From contig CAVYGM010000031.1 in assembly GCA_963768025.1 (NCBI GenBank), forward strand, positions 58,076 to 122,075: a DNA stretch of 64,000 bases, in the 5' to 3' direction. Source of the DNA: CAVYGM01 sp963768025. GTDB taxonomy: Bacteria > Bacteroidota > Bacteroidia > Cytophagales > Spirosomataceae. The notes below the pieces were generated by a model. That model saw only the letters and a list, made by a program, of their open reading frames with translations, was not told the origin of the DNA and made no database searches. The translations under genes and the position numbers were made by a program. Below, piece after piece: positions 17,801-26,882 of this stretch (positions are counted from its first letter, which is position 1; each line of letters opens with the position of its first letter).

Positions 17801-20800
17801 GCGCACCCGCTGGCCGTCAGCGTGCTGCTGCCGCCAGGGGGGATGGAGCTCGGGTTGGCCGTTAGTACGGGGGCGGGGGGTGGAGTAGGACAAGAAGTAA
17901 AATTAAAAGTATCTTCCAGGTGCCCATTCGCCTGTTTGTCCCGTACGTAATAAGTAGTTGGCACGGAAGGAGATACTTTTAGTTCGCGCTCTGTTGAGAG
18001 AATCTGGCTAGGCGCAGCAGACGAGTACCAGAAATAATCCCCCACCCATGAAGCCTTCAAGTTTTTCTCTTCACCTGGATTTAAAGTGTAGTCTGCCTTT
18101 ATGTTTACATCCTTCATCACTACGAAGCTGTCGGCAACGACGAATTTTTTGTCATTTGCAGATTTGGGGCGATCGACAGGCTCCTTGATGAATGTTACAT
18201 CCAGACGATTTTCCCGGAAGAGCAATTCAACGGAACCCCCAAATTCGTGGTAGAATTTCGTAGTCTGACCACCGGTCAAATTGTCTAGTTTTGGAGTGGA
18301 CGCATCCACTTTTTTTACTATATCTGGATTATTATCATCGTACCCACTATCATCAACAAATATTTTATCAGTACCATTTAGAGGTGTCACAAAACCATGG
18401 GTTCCCCGGCCAGCAGAACCTGTGACGACATACGTGTAGGCCGTTTCTTTGTTTGTTTTGATGTAGGGTGCGGTGGTAGGATAACGACCCAAATTACCAT
18501 TCCCACCTAATCCACCAGTCTGTTCATAATCAGTTGTACGTGGACCAGAGCCAATTTTCCTAATCATCCCTGCTCTCAGGTACGCATGGGAATGCGACAC
18601 AAGGACTGCATCTACATGGTACTCAGGCATTTCTAGAATAGGCATTAGTTTTTCACTAATCCTCATCATATCAAAATCCTGATTAGCAGGATCTGCACTT
18701 GGAATATGTCCTATGGTTGAGAAGGGCGGAACGTGAAAAGTCACAACCGTCCATTTTTTTTGATTAGCCTGCAAATCCTCCTTAAGCCAGATCACCTGCT
18801 GCAGACCGTCGATGGGATCATTGAGGGATCTGCTTCTTCCAATCGAATTTGGGTGGTATATTTCATGGGTGCCATTAAACGAAGGTATTAGGGTAAACCC
18901 TGAGGTTTCATCAATTATATAGGGGTTTAGTACCACGAAGTGAACATCTCCCTGATCAAAAGAATAATACCCTTTTTTGTTCATGGTTTTCACCCCCCCT
19001 ATTTCTCCATTCTCTGGAAATGCGAAGGTGGAAAAACTTGCCGCTATCTGCTTATGGTAAGATTTACGAATATCATAAGAAGTTCCATTAATCACATAAT
19101 CTGGATCAAGATTGTAATCATGGTTCCCCATAACAGTCCAGGAAGGTATTTTCGATAATAGTTGTTTATCTTCTGGGTTGATTCCTGGTTGATTATAAAA
19201 CTTAAACAGGGTACGATCAAGAGCCTCCTGTTCCCCTTCGACGCCTTGCCCATTGGAGTTATCACCTAAAAAAAGAATACCATCAACATGTGGGTTTCCA
19301 TGAGCAGCCAGATAATTCAGATAAGCATCCCGAACGTAATATGGGCGAGGGTTTTCAATTTTACCTGCACCGGAATCACCTAATAACCAAAATCGTAGAG
19401 GCTGACTCGTGTTCGTTGACAAGGTACGAAAATTGGTTAAGGAGGTGTTATTTTGCAAAGGCACAAAATCATTGCCAGTTCCATGCCCTACTACATAGTA
19501 ATACCTGGTATTAGGTTGTAAACCTGTGAGCTTAACAGCGTGCAGAATTCCATTGTCACCAATGGCCTCCATGGGGTTAGACAAGTCAGCATTCGTACTA
19601 TACCTGACAGTGGAGGATGTGAATATATTGGTATACCACCAAACAGACATCTGGTCATGGGATGCCAGCTGCAGGTAGGGGTAGCGGGTAAGAACAATGC
19701 TTGCTGAGGAAATTGCCTCCAGTTGGAGATCGAAAAGTATATCCGAACTCCCCGCGTTGCGTTGTCGTAGTTCCACGGCTATTACGTTCTGGCCCGCATT
19801 AAACAAGGAAGTGCTCAGGTTTTTTTCAACCGTAACCGAATCACCGGCCGTTCCCGTATAACCTGTACCAGCGGGTGCATTTTCGCGTATCACCTCCTGA
19901 CCATTGACGTACACCACTATTCCGTCATCATAATAGGCTTTCAATTTGAATCCGGAATAGGCCGTCAGGTTGCTGATGTCAATGGTTTTTCGAAAATAAT
20001 AGATGGGGTAGTGCCCCTGATCCGGACCTGATTCCAGTTTGGTTGTGGTTCGGTAGTTTCCAAAACCAAAGGGCGCGGACGTGAGCGGATTTACGCCATT
20101 CCAACCATTATCATTGTAGGCTAGCTCATTCCAGTTTGGATTGGTGGTGGGTAGGGGGGTACTACTTTCCGGGGCGTACCTCCAATTGGATTTATAGGGA
20201 ATCAAGGCACCACCTGCAACAGGTATACCTTCCAGTTGGAGATCGAAATATACATCTGAACTTAGGGACCCTCCCTGGTGTAACGCAACGACAATGACGT
20301 TTTCGCCATTGACCAAATCCGTTGTGCCAAGATTTTTCGTCAGGATACCTGGCGTGCTACTTATCGGCGGAGATCCAAAGTAGGCCTCTTCCCCCGGCGT
20401 AGTATTCATAACCATGTTGGCATCGGCAACCTTCTGCCCATTCAGGAATACCTCAACCGCATCATCATACTTCACCGTAAGACCCAGGCCACTAATTGCA
20501 CCTTTGTCGGCGACATTGAATTTCTTTCGAAAATAGTAGACCGGGTAGTTCTTGTTGGATGAAGCGGGGCTGGCGTTCGGATCGGGTCTACTTAGTAGCA
20601 CTGTACCACCGCTGTGGATGCTGCCAAAACCAAAGGGCGCGGGCGTGAGCGGATTTACGCCTTTCCAACCGTTATCATTAAAGGCTAGATCATTCCAATT
20701 TGGAACAGTGGTGGGTAGGGGGGTACTACTTTCCGGGGCGTACCTCCAATTCGATTGATAAGGAATTAGGACTTGTGCCTGACAAAGCAGAAATGTGAAA

Positions 20801-20889
20801 AAGAATAAGGTGGATAAAAGTACCTTAGGGGCCCAGCGGGAATTAGCTGCGTAGCAACATTTCCTCTGGAATTCATATAGAGTTTCCAT
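14809..20889 (-). CDS. giant secreted purple-acid-phosphatase-like metallophosphoesterase with repeats and T9SS sorting tail
   Basis: A 2026-residue protein. Order: signal peptide (about 1-39, LLSTLFFFTFLLCQAQ); two jelly-roll-like modules that repeat each other (about 40-225 and 230-390, each starting with WRYAPESSTPLPTT); a fibronectin-type domain (about 400-490); a calcineurin-like phosphoesterase domain (about 495-800) with GDSGAG, GDNSNG, GNHDY, a histidine in TFHVPPF and SHSHAYL; then from about 970 a Cys-rich array of PKD/Ig-like and CBM-like modules in three 272-residue near-identical units plus one partial; and a C-terminal T9SS type A domain (LLVSPNPNNGEFEANFYVEKG...VIVVK). It is therefore expected to be a cell-surface or released phosphatase or phosphodiesterase. 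The modules probably bind a polymer. No operon partner is evident. Confidence 0.85.
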   Translation of the reverse strand: METLYEFQRKCCYAANSRWAPKVLLSTLFFFTFLLCQAQVLIPYQSNWRYAPESSTPLPTTVPNWNDLAFNDNGWKGVNPLTPAPFGFGSIHSGGTVLLSRPDPNASPASSNKNYPVYYFRKKFNVADKGAISGLGLTVKYDDAVEVFLNGQKVADANMVMNTTPGEEAYFGSPPISSTPGILTKNLGTTDLVNGENVIVVALHQGGSLSSDVYFDLQLEGIPVAGGALIPYKSNWRYAPESSTPLPTTNPNWNELAYNDNGWNGVNPLTSAPFGFGNYRTTTKLESGPDQGHYPIYYFRKTIDISNLTAYSGFKLKAYYDDGIVVYVNGQEVIRENAPAGTGYTGTAGDSVTVEKNLSTSLFNAGQNVIAVELRQRNAGSSDILFDLQLEAISSASIVLTRYPYLQLASHDQMSVWWYTNIFTSSTVRYSTNADLSNPMEAIGDNGILHAVKLTGLQPNTRYYYVVGHGTGNDFVPLQNNTSLTNFRTLSTNTSQPLRFWLLGDSGAGKIENPRPYYVRDAYLNYLAAHGNPHVDGILFLGDNSNGQGVEGEQEALDRTLFKFYNQPGINPEDKQLLSKIPSWTVMGNHDYNLDPDYVINGTSYDIRKSYHKQIAASFSTFAFPENGEIGGVKTMNKKGYYSFDQGDVHFVVLNPYIIDETSGFTLIPSFNGTHEIYHPNSIGRSRSLNDPIDGLQQVIWLKEDLQANQKKWTVVTFHVPPFSTIGHIPSADPANQDFDMMRISEKLMPILEMPEYHVDAVLVSHSHAYLRAGMIRKIGSGPRTTDYEQTGGLGGNGNLGRYPTTAPYIKTNKETAYTYVVTGSAGRGTHGFVTPLNGTDKIFVDDSGYDDNNPDIVKKVDASTPKLDNLTGGQTTKFYHEFGGSVELLFRENRLDVTFIKEPVDRPKSANDKKFVVADSFVVMKDVNIKADYTLNPGEEKNLKASWVGDYFWYSSAAPSQILSTERELKVSPSVPTTYYVRDKQANGHLEDTFNFTSCPTPPPAPVLTANPSSIPPGGSSTLTASGCAGTVTWSHGPATGTSRVVSPASTTTYTATCTANGCTGPQGSVTVTVEPGPGETVCTLQGDQCSGNSSEVKTYTLTLASGGSLPVRLTYRAHEGPGGGRMRINGGSWQTFDLPQTPGDLSYLERAIGDFTFTAGNNTVELASGGGYICFRKLCVGSSVVDCNFAASANPSTINAAPGGTVTLASSCTGSGCAGVSYQWSGTGASCATPGCTITAPTTPGPHVYTVTLSKAGCNNQTAQVAVNVANNCPPAPVLTANPSSIPPGGGSTLTASGCAGTVTWSHGPATGTSRVVSPASTTTYTATCTASGCTGPQGSVTVTVEPGPGETVCTLQGDQCSGNSSEVKTYTLTLASGGSLPVRLTYRAHEGPGGGRMRINGGSWQTFDLPQTPGDLSYLERAIGDFTFTAGNNTVELASGGGYICFRKLCVGSSVVDCNFAASANPSTINAAPGGTVTLASSCTGSGCSGVSYQWSGTGASCATPGCTITAPTTPGPHVYTVTLSKSGCNSQTAQVAVNVANNCPPAPVLTANPSSIPPGGGSTLTASGCAGTVTWSHGPATGTSRVVSPASTTTYTATCTASGCTGPQGSVTVTVEPGPGETVCTLQGDQCSGNSSEVKTYTLTLASGGSLPVRLTYRAHEGPGGGRMRINGGSWQTFDLPQTPGDLSYLERAIGDFTFTAGNNTVELASGGGYICFRKLCVGSSVVDCNFAASANPSTINAAPGGTVTLASSCTGSGCAGVSYQWSGPGASCATPGCTITAPTTPGPHVYTVTLSKSGCNNQTAQVTVTVTSQPPVGKCIVLGDQCSGNSSEIKTYTLDLPSGGAFPVRLTYRAHEGPGGGRMRINGGSWQTFDLPQTPGDLSYVERAIGSFTFIAGNNTVELASGGGYICFRQLCVGNDATRIGVAELSVSEGKDLLVSPNPNNGEFEANFYVEKGRKAELKVTDMQGREVWQKSLRGIGEQREVIRLPIQSVGSYILLLQKEATPTTSRVQYKKVIVVK
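15123..17880 (-). repeat. 816-bp tandem repeat array inside the phosphatase gene
   Basis: Three units of exactly 816 bp (272 codons) are nearly identical at the DNA level, e.g. the same landmark sequences recur at 15633, 16449 and 17265. A fourth, more divergent partial unit (15123 to about 15420) forms the C-terminal end. Each unit encodes an Ig-like module (ANPSSIPPGG...), a module starting GDQCSGNSSE and ending GGGYICFRKLCVG, and a second Ig-like module (ANPSTINAAPGG...). Conservation at silent sites implies recent duplication or gene conversion. GC content is visibly higher than in the rest of the gene. Confidence 0.9.
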
Positions 20890-20939
20890 AGTTCGTAAAT
20901 AGGAATTCTTTGAATAAAATAGTGGTGGTATCGTGTAAT

Positions 20940-21640
20940 CTGGCTATTGAAATAGCCAAAAGTAGGATCGAAAACGTGTTTACAATCCTAAAACTCTCCT
21001 GAAACCAGTCTGCCGGTTGGTACTACCTACATCCGTTTTTCCGAAGAGCACCGCACTGTACCCCATTGGCTATACGGGGTATATCAAGCCCACAAGAATT
21101 TTGAAATCATCGGTATACGGATGGAATCAACCATCAGCTCATAGTAGACCGATAAGGTATCGGAGCCACCGGAATACCGACCTAGTGTATAGGTAACCGC
21201 CTGGTTTTCTGAATTTTGAAAGCTTAATTCAAATTTTGCACGACGGTCTTACCGCGTGTTATTAAATCTTGCCAGAACGAAAACACTCCCGGTTGCTCTT
21301 GGTCAAAGCTGCATTCAAATAGAAGACATCAACATGTGTTTACACTTCCTCTTTACTTACCGTAAAGTTCCCGGCCGTGTTTGGTTGGGTCGGGGCATTG
21401 CTAGCGCTAGTCAACTGAAAATTTTCGATAGTTCCTGGTATTGAGTGTTTTGAGCAACTCACTACTATCCGGTAAAAGCGGCGGAGCGTACCAACCCAGG
21501 GGCATGACACCTTTTTTATCGGCGAGAGCAGGTCTAATAATCCACTCTTTCCGTAGTACCTCTTGCCCAAAAACGCAGCTGGTGGAGGTATTCCCACAGA
21601 CAGATTTCCTGGCAGGAACAAACTCATTTCCAGCACCTTT
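20940..21640 (-). pseudogene. decayed secreted-protein gene, fragments in several frames
   Basis: No long frame exists, but protein-like stretches appear in different minus-strand frames: FGQEVLRKEWIIRPALADKK and GVMPLGWYAPPLLPDSSELL around 21440-21590, SVFVLARFNNTR near 21260, FELSFQNSENQAVTYTLGRY then SGGSDTLSVYYELM around 21120-21230, and MGYSAVLFGKTDVGSTN near 21030. They read as an exported beta-rich protein broken by several indels and stops. No family can be named. It lies just upstream of the phosphatase gene on the same strand. Confidence 0.4.
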
Positions 21641-21643
21641 TGC

Positions 21644-22270
21644 TCATTCTTTTGCAAACTTCCAAACTCCCTTCCGATCGCCTTCGGTGATGTGTAACAA
21701 ATAGGCTCCTGCGGGAAGCGAGCGGATGTTGATTTCCTGAGGATGGTTAGATGGACCCGTAAGTACCCCATTGGTGAGCGTCCTGCCCTCTATTCCAATG
21801 ATACTCTATTGCCAGCTTTTGCTTCCAACCCTGCTCGTTTTGCATGATTAGTAGTTTAAATATCGGATTGGGGTATACGTTGATACCCTTCTAACATAAG
21901 AGATCTATACTCACCCAAGGAAAAAACTACTGAAAGTAGAAACAGGATCCCTTACACATTAGGCAGCAAAAAAGACTTCCAGGTTCTTTGAAGAATCCCT
22001 GCGTAAAATTCATCCATAGTTTTTGTTAATAAAACCTTGATACATAATTAGTTGTATGCACGTAACCTTTCCTCTTTTTTAGAAAAATAGGAAAAAGCAC
22101 CAAACCGACTTCCAAATGCACAAGGGAATTAAATGGGGATAGACCCATGGTTCCGTCTTTGGGTTTCCTCGTCAGAAAACCTGTTGGAGTAGCGGAAAAA
22201 AGTCTTTTTGAAAAACAGAAAAAGCTTGGGGAAAAACAAGTACCATCAACACAAACCACCAGAGAGGCAT
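21644..22270 (-). pseudogene. remnant of a T9SS cargo gene
   Basis: A start with a good signal peptide (MPLWWFVLMVLVFPQAFS) at 22270 runs into a stop after 32 codons. Near the other end a T9SS type A sorting domain is readable in two frames: INVYPNPIFKLLIMQNEQGW, then after one frame change IGIEGRTLTNGVLTGPSN and INIRSLPAGAYLLHITEGDR, ending KFAKE at a stop at 21644-21646. The passenger domain is missing or scrambled. It is a decayed gene rather than a simple sequencing slip because most of a normal cargo protein is absent. Confidence 0.55.
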
Positions 22271-22446
22271 TTCAAAGTACGAACCTGGCTTTGGCTTTTC
22301 TTTTCCAAGGGCAGTCGCTCAAAGAAGGGCAACAAGTACTACTAATCACAAATCTAGTGACTTATAACCAATTAATTAAAATTTTCTGGTTATATTTTTA
22401 GAATAAATAGTAAATAAATACTAAAAGCATCCTGAAACGCGCTGTC

Positions 22447-24858
22447 TCAGAATTTTCGGCTGTACCCTACCCGGATTACCTGGGTTTCGTAGTAGTCGTT
22501 GCTGGTGTAGCTGAAACCCTGCCCCTGGATTGTTTTGCGGATGACCAGGGTATTCAACAGATCGGTAGCATTGATAAAAAACTCATCATTGCCTTTCCGC
22601 AGCGACTTTTTCAGGCCGGCGTCCAGTGAGAACCGGGCACCTATCTTGCCCTGGGGGATAATATCGGGGGCCAGGTAGATCGCGTTGAACTGTAAATCAA
22701 CGCTTTTAGGAAAATGCACGAGCGTATTGAGCTTTATATTTCCGGAAAATACTTCCTGCTGAGCGGCCGAAAAAGTGTTAGGAACCGGATACTTATTTTG
22801 TACCGTGAAGGCATTGATCTGGTTGTGGTAGCCGTTTAGGTTCAGGTTGAAGGAGAGTGCTTTCGAAACCTGCTGGTTCAACACCATTTCCACGCCGGTG
22901 TTGTAGCTGCGCCCGGCGTTTTGAAATATAGCGTAAATCAATCGGCTCCCCGGAACGGTAATTGATATACGCGTAATGGTCCCCTCCGCCTGTCGGTGGT
23001 ACAATGCCGAGTAAAAAGAGCCCCTGCGGAGGTTGGATTTGTAGCCTAACTCCACCGTGCTGGTAAACTGCGGAGCCAGGGCCGGATTACCTACTTTGAT
23101 GAGTTCGGCGTCGTCGTACTTTGGAAAAATCCGAATATCCACTTCGTTGGGACGGTCTACCCGACGGTTATAAAAAAGGGAAAGTTTGTTCTGGTCGTTG
23201 AGTTTGTAGGCTAGCCGCACGTTCGGGAACGGCTGGGTGTAGTCGTAGCCGTCGCTCTGGTAGGTGGGGTGGTTGGGGTTTACCTCGTAGCGCAGATCCA
23301 CGTACTCGACGCGCAGGCCTACCTCGGCCTCGAAGGTCCGGTTTTCGAAAATGTAATTTCCGTAGGCCGCCGGAATCGTTTCGCGGTAGGTGGCTGGTCC
23401 GCCCGCGGCGGAATCGATGGGGGAATTCAGGCCGGGAAAAAACTGCATGTTGGTGGGAATTACCCGCCGCCGAAACTTGAACCCGCCTTCCAGGCGGCCA
23501 TAGCGGAGTGGCCGCACGTAATCGAGGGTGAGGTCGGCCACGTTTTCGTCCGAGAGCAGCTTAAAGGAATCCATGCCCGTAGAGGCCGGCAGAATGTTAT
23601 CGAAGAAGTACTTCTCGTCCTCGCGGTGGAAGGTGTAGTTGAAGCCCAGGTTGAGCACGCGGCCCGGCTGGCTGAACTTATGCTGGTAGGCCGCCGAGGC
23701 CATGACGGTGGTTTTCAGTTCGTCTTCCAGAAACTGCCACAGGCGGAAACGCTCCGTGAGGTTGCCGTTAAAAAAAGGCTGGTCGCCCCGGTCAATGATT
23801 TTTTCGCTGCTGAACAGGCCCGAAATCGTGAGCATATTCTGCTCATTAAAGTTCCAGTCGATCCCCGCTTTGGTGGTAATGAACGTGGTGTTCCGGTTGC
23901 GCTTCAGTTGCTGCCGTATCTCGCTGCCATCGTCGTAGGTCCTATTGACGAATTCGTTTTTATTCAGCGTCTGGGTGTACAGGTAGTCGCCCTGAAAAAA
24001 GACGTTGACTTTGTTCTTGCGGTAGTTAAGCGAAAGCGAAGGGTTGATTTTGGGCGTCATCTGGTACTGCGGCCGAATGGTGGGCAGATTTTCCTCCCGC
24101 ACCCACAGCGCGCCCAAGCCCGTAGCAAACCCTACCTTGCCATTGAATCCCTCCTGTTTGTTCTTTTTGTAAATAATATTGATGATCCCCGCGTTGCCGT
24201 TGGCGTCATACTTGGCCGAAGGGTTATTGATGATCTCGATCCGGTCAATGGCCGAGGCCGGAATATTGTCCAGGCCCGTTTGGTTGCCGAAGCCCGTCAG
24301 AGCGGTTTGCCGGCCATCGATCAGCACCGCCACGCGGTTGCTGCCCCGCAGGAGGATCTGACCCTCCTGCACGGTCACGCCCGGCAGGTTTTGCATCACC
24401 TGCAACACCGACCCGCCGGTTTGGCTGATGTTGTCCTGCACCGAAAACGTCTTTTTATCCAGCTGCTCACTTACTCCCTGCTGGTTACCTGTCACCACTA
24501 CTTCGTTGAGCAGGGTGGCGTCCTGGGCTAGGTCCAGCGTGGCCATATCCAGGAAATTGGTGAGGCTACCGACGTAGAGCGGCTGCCACCGGGGTGCATA
24601 GCCCAGCAGGGAAAGACCCAGCACGTAGCCACCCGGCTTGATTCCCGCCAGCGTGAAACGTCCTTGCTCATTGGTGAGGGTACCCATTACAAACACCGAA
24701 TCCTTCTCGGTCTTCAACAGCACATTGGTGTACGGCAGGGGGGTTCGGGTGGCCTGATCCTGCACCAGGCCGGACACCGTAACGGCCGCATTTTGCGCAA
24801 AAAGAAATGACTGAACTAATGTAAATCCTACCAGTAATATACCTATTCTTGCCCGCAT
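22447..24858 (-). CDS. outer-membrane TonB-dependent receptor with carboxypeptidase-like N-terminal domain
   Basis: An 803-residue receptor. It has a signal peptide (GILLVGFTLVQSFLFAQ), a CarboxypepD_reg-like domain (about 25-105, VSGLVQDQATRTPLPYTNVLLKT...LLGY), a plug domain (about 125-235, GGSVLQVMQNLPGVTVQEGQ..LLRGSNRVAVLIDGRQTAL...IEIINNPSAKYDANGNAGIINIIYKK) and a 22-strand-type barrel ending with an aromatic residue (VGYSRKF). The plug resembles the outer-membrane beta-barrel family common in Bacteroidota that lacks a SusD partner. Ligand unknown. It is flanked by a decayed region and a small membrane protein gene. Confidence 0.88.
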   Translation of the reverse strand: MRARIGILLVGFTLVQSFLFAQNAAVTVSGLVQDQATRTPLPYTNVLLKTEKDSVFVMGTLTNEQGRFTLAGIKPGGYVLGLSLLGYAPRWQPLYVGSLTNFLDMATLDLAQDATLLNEVVVTGNQQGVSEQLDKKTFSVQDNISQTGGSVLQVMQNLPGVTVQEGQILLRGSNRVAVLIDGRQTALTGFGNQTGLDNIPASAIDRIEIINNPSAKYDANGNAGIINIIYKKNKQEGFNGKVGFATGLGALWVREENLPTIRPQYQMTPKINPSLSLNYRKNKVNVFFQGDYLYTQTLNKNEFVNRTYDDGSEIRQQLKRNRNTTFITTKAGIDWNFNEQNMLTISGLFSSEKIIDRGDQPFFNGNLTERFRLWQFLEDELKTTVMASAAYQHKFSQPGRVLNLGFNYTFHREDEKYFFDNILPASTGMDSFKLLSDENVADLTLDYVRPLRYGRLEGGFKFRRRVIPTNMQFFPGLNSPIDSAAGGPATYRETIPAAYGNYIFENRTFEAEVGLRVEYVDLRYEVNPNHPTYQSDGYDYTQPFPNVRLAYKLNDQNKLSLFYNRRVDRPNEVDIRIFPKYDDAELIKVGNPALAPQFTSTVELGYKSNLRRGSFYSALYHRQAEGTITRISITVPGSRLIYAIFQNAGRSYNTGVEMVLNQQVSKALSFNLNLNGYHNQINAFTVQNKYPVPNTFSAAQQEVFSGNIKLNTLVHFPKSVDLQFNAIYLAPDIIPQGKIGARFSLDAGLKKSLRKGNDEFFINATDLLNTLVIRKTIQGQGFSYTSNDYYETQVIRVGYSRKF

Positions 24859-24933
24859 AGCTGTTGGTTTGTGCCGAGTCTTTGCTCTATAACGCGAATA
24901 TAGGGGATAGAGATAAAGTATCCTTGAAACTAA

Positions 24934-25308
24934 TCAACGAGGAGACCGTACTGCTTCGGAATGATGGTAATCCGTGTAGTCCGTAAGTACCCAGGTAAGG
25001 AACACTGCGACGGCAAAGCCCAGGTAGAAATTCCGGGCCAGGTCGCCTTCCAGCTTACCCAGGTAAAACGCCACGCCGACCAGGGCCAGCGCTACCACTA
25101 GTTCGATCCAACCGTGGATTCGAAACGGGATGATCTTCATCACACCTAGCTCAAAATTAGTCAGGAGCGTCAAGATCAAATGGATAGCCCCGAGGGCGTA
25201 CGTTGCCTTGGCGGTGATTTCGGGCAGTCCGAATAAGGAGGGCGATGCCCATAAAAAAAGAACAACGAGGTAGTCAATGAAGCCGTGAGTTTTGGAATTA
25301 ATTTTCAT
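24934..25308 (-). CDS. small four-helix membrane protein (SPW-repeat-like)
   Basis: A 124-residue inner-membrane protein with four hydrophobic segments (about 10-27, 36-53, 63-82, 94-112). The start KTHGFIDYLVVLFLWASPSLFGL and the repeated pattern ...GWIELVVALALVGVAFYLG resemble SPW-repeat family proteins, in which a two-helix unit with a Ser-Pro-Trp-like motif is duplicated. Function unknown. It lies between a receptor gene and a DUF2254 gene on the same strand; spacing of 46 bp to the latter allows co-transcription. Confidence 0.7.
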   Translation of the reverse strand: MKINSKTHGFIDYLVVLFLWASPSLFGLPEITAKATYALGAIHLILTLLTNFELGVMKIIPFRIHGWIELVVALALVGVAFYLGKLEGDLARNFYLGFAVAVFLTWVLTDYTDYHHSEAVRSPR

Positions 25309-25353
25309 ACTGATACAAGGTATAGGGTTAAAGAGCTATTTGATTCAATCGGG

Positions 25354-26577
25354 TTATTGCAATTCCTGGCTGTCGATGCCGAGCTTTACTTTTTGCAGTA
25401 GTTTTCCCACACTTTCGTTGGATTTGACGCTCTGCAGCTGCTTCAGCAAATGATAGAGTTCCTGCTGGATCAGGCGGTCATTTTTTCCATAATCCCATAC
25501 GGGCAGTACTGTTTGAGAAAAAATACTTTCAAACGAAAGGACGGCCAGGAATATGCGCGTTTGCCCCTCTTGGTTCTTAATCGCCTGATCGGGAAAGTAC
25601 CCTATCCGGTAGGCTAGTAGCTGGAACAACGCCCGCAGGCTCACCACGGCCGTGCCGGGGTCGTTGATACCGGGACTCAGCGCCTTGATGGCCACCTCCA
25701 TCAACTGCCGAAATCCATAGAGGAAATTCCCCTGGATAGATTCGCTGGTGTGGAGAAACACCACCTTCTTTACCTTATCCTGAATATCTTCCGGCAACTC
25801 CCGGTTTATTTTCATCAGCGGCAACCCTTTCAGAATAAAGGTACCCGGCGTGTGGATGAAGGCAAACGTGCAGTCATGGTCATTCCCCAGCCGAATCAGC
25901 AAGTCTTTGTCAAACCCCTCAAAAATTCCCGCCTTTTCCGTGCAGATCAGGTAGGGGTGGTCGGGAAATTCGGTGTGGGTTGGCTCAGCATCCAGGCGGC
26001 AGGTATGTTCGAGTACCTCTTGGGTATCCTTATAAATCCGCTCAATGATTACCTCGTATTTGACCGACTGCGTGATATAATGCAAAAAGTAAATGAAAAG
26101 GAAAATATCCACGATGGTGATGACAATGAGCAGGTAGGTACTCAGGGCCGGGATGTAGATACCCGAGTCGATGTCGCGGATGGTACTCAATAGAAATAAG
26201 GCGTACACGATGGTACCGATGTAGATGCCCAGCACGATCTGCTGAAAGCGGTTGCCGATCAGTTTGTCGAGCACGCGGTTGCTCATTTGGGAAGCCGCCT
26301 GATTGAGCACGATCATCACCATCGAAAAACTGAACACCGCTAGCGAGATGATACCCGCCGCAATGGCCGAAATGATGCTGCGGGCCGTGGAGGCATCTTT
26401 GAGGCTGAGCCAGTGCAATCTGGACTTGATTTGCTTTCCCTGGTCAGAGAAGTCGAATAGGATAATGCCGAAGGAAAGAACGAGAAACAGCAGTCCGATA
26501 AAAGCCGGATAGAACGCGATACTGTTTACCACCTTGTGGTATCGGCTCATTATCCAGATCCTGATCGTATTCCACAT
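25354..26577 (-). CDS. DUF2254 domain-containing membrane protein
   Basis: A 407-residue protein with four membrane helices in the N-terminal 170 residues (about 20-42, 65-90, 112-132, 142-165) and a soluble C-terminal part. Family signatures include SARSIISAIAAGIISLAVFSFSMVMIVLNQAASQMSNRVL and the later VEVAIKALSPGINDPGTA-like block (here MEVAIKALSPGINDPGTAVVSLRAL). DUF2254 proteins are widespread predicted membrane proteins of unknown function. Length matches the family (about 400-430). Confidence 0.88.
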   Translation of the reverse strand: MWNTIRIWIMSRYHKVVNSIAFYPAFIGLLFLVLSFGIILFDFSDQGKQIKSRLHWLSLKDASTARSIISAIAAGIISLAVFSFSMVMIVLNQAASQMSNRVLDKLIGNRFQQIVLGIYIGTIVYALFLLSTIRDIDSGIYIPALSTYLLIVITIVDIFLFIYFLHYITQSVKYEVIIERIYKDTQEVLEHTCRLDAEPTHTEFPDHPYLICTEKAGIFEGFDKDLLIRLGNDHDCTFAFIHTPGTFILKGLPLMKINRELPEDIQDKVKKVVFLHTSESIQGNFLYGFRQLMEVAIKALSPGINDPGTAVVSLRALFQLLAYRIGYFPDQAIKNQEGQTRIFLAVLSFESIFSQTVLPVWDYGKNDRLIQQELYHLLKQLQSVKSNESVGKLLQKVKLGIDSQELQ

Positions 26578-26882
26578 AGACTGAGAAAGGGTTGTTGATC
26601 CTGTGAGGCTTAAATATAGGATTAATTTTGGTGAGTAGAGTTGTATACTCTGATCGGGTGAAAATCATTCCCGCAGCCAGGAACCGGGTAAAAAGACACG
26701 ATCACCCCCAAATCGGGAGGGGATTGCCTTTTACTTGCGGACGAATTGCCTCATCTTTCCCTAAAAACCCTCCCAACCTCTTTCATAAATAATCCATGAA
26801 AATCAAGTAAGTTTGACGGAAACTATGCGTTTATAGCAGTAGCATCTTTTGAACGAACCTGTATACAATTAATCTTACTTTT

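Noticed and set aside
15511..17865. Series of open frames on the plus strand, repeated every 816 bp, and minus-strand frames of 133 and 167 codons
   Set aside because: They are shadow frames of the GC-rich repeat array in the phosphatase gene; their regular spacing only copies the repeat period and the proteins are Arg/Gly/Ala-rich noise.
15123..17880. Repeat array considered as a CRISPR or mobile repeat
   Set aside because: The unit is 816 bp, in frame and protein-coding; there are no short spacers and no terminal repeats.
23269..24531. 420-codon plus-strand open frame opposite the TonB receptor
   Set aside because: It lies antisense to a well-recognised receptor and has the Val/Gly/His/Arg-rich composition typical of an antisense shadow; no domain seen.
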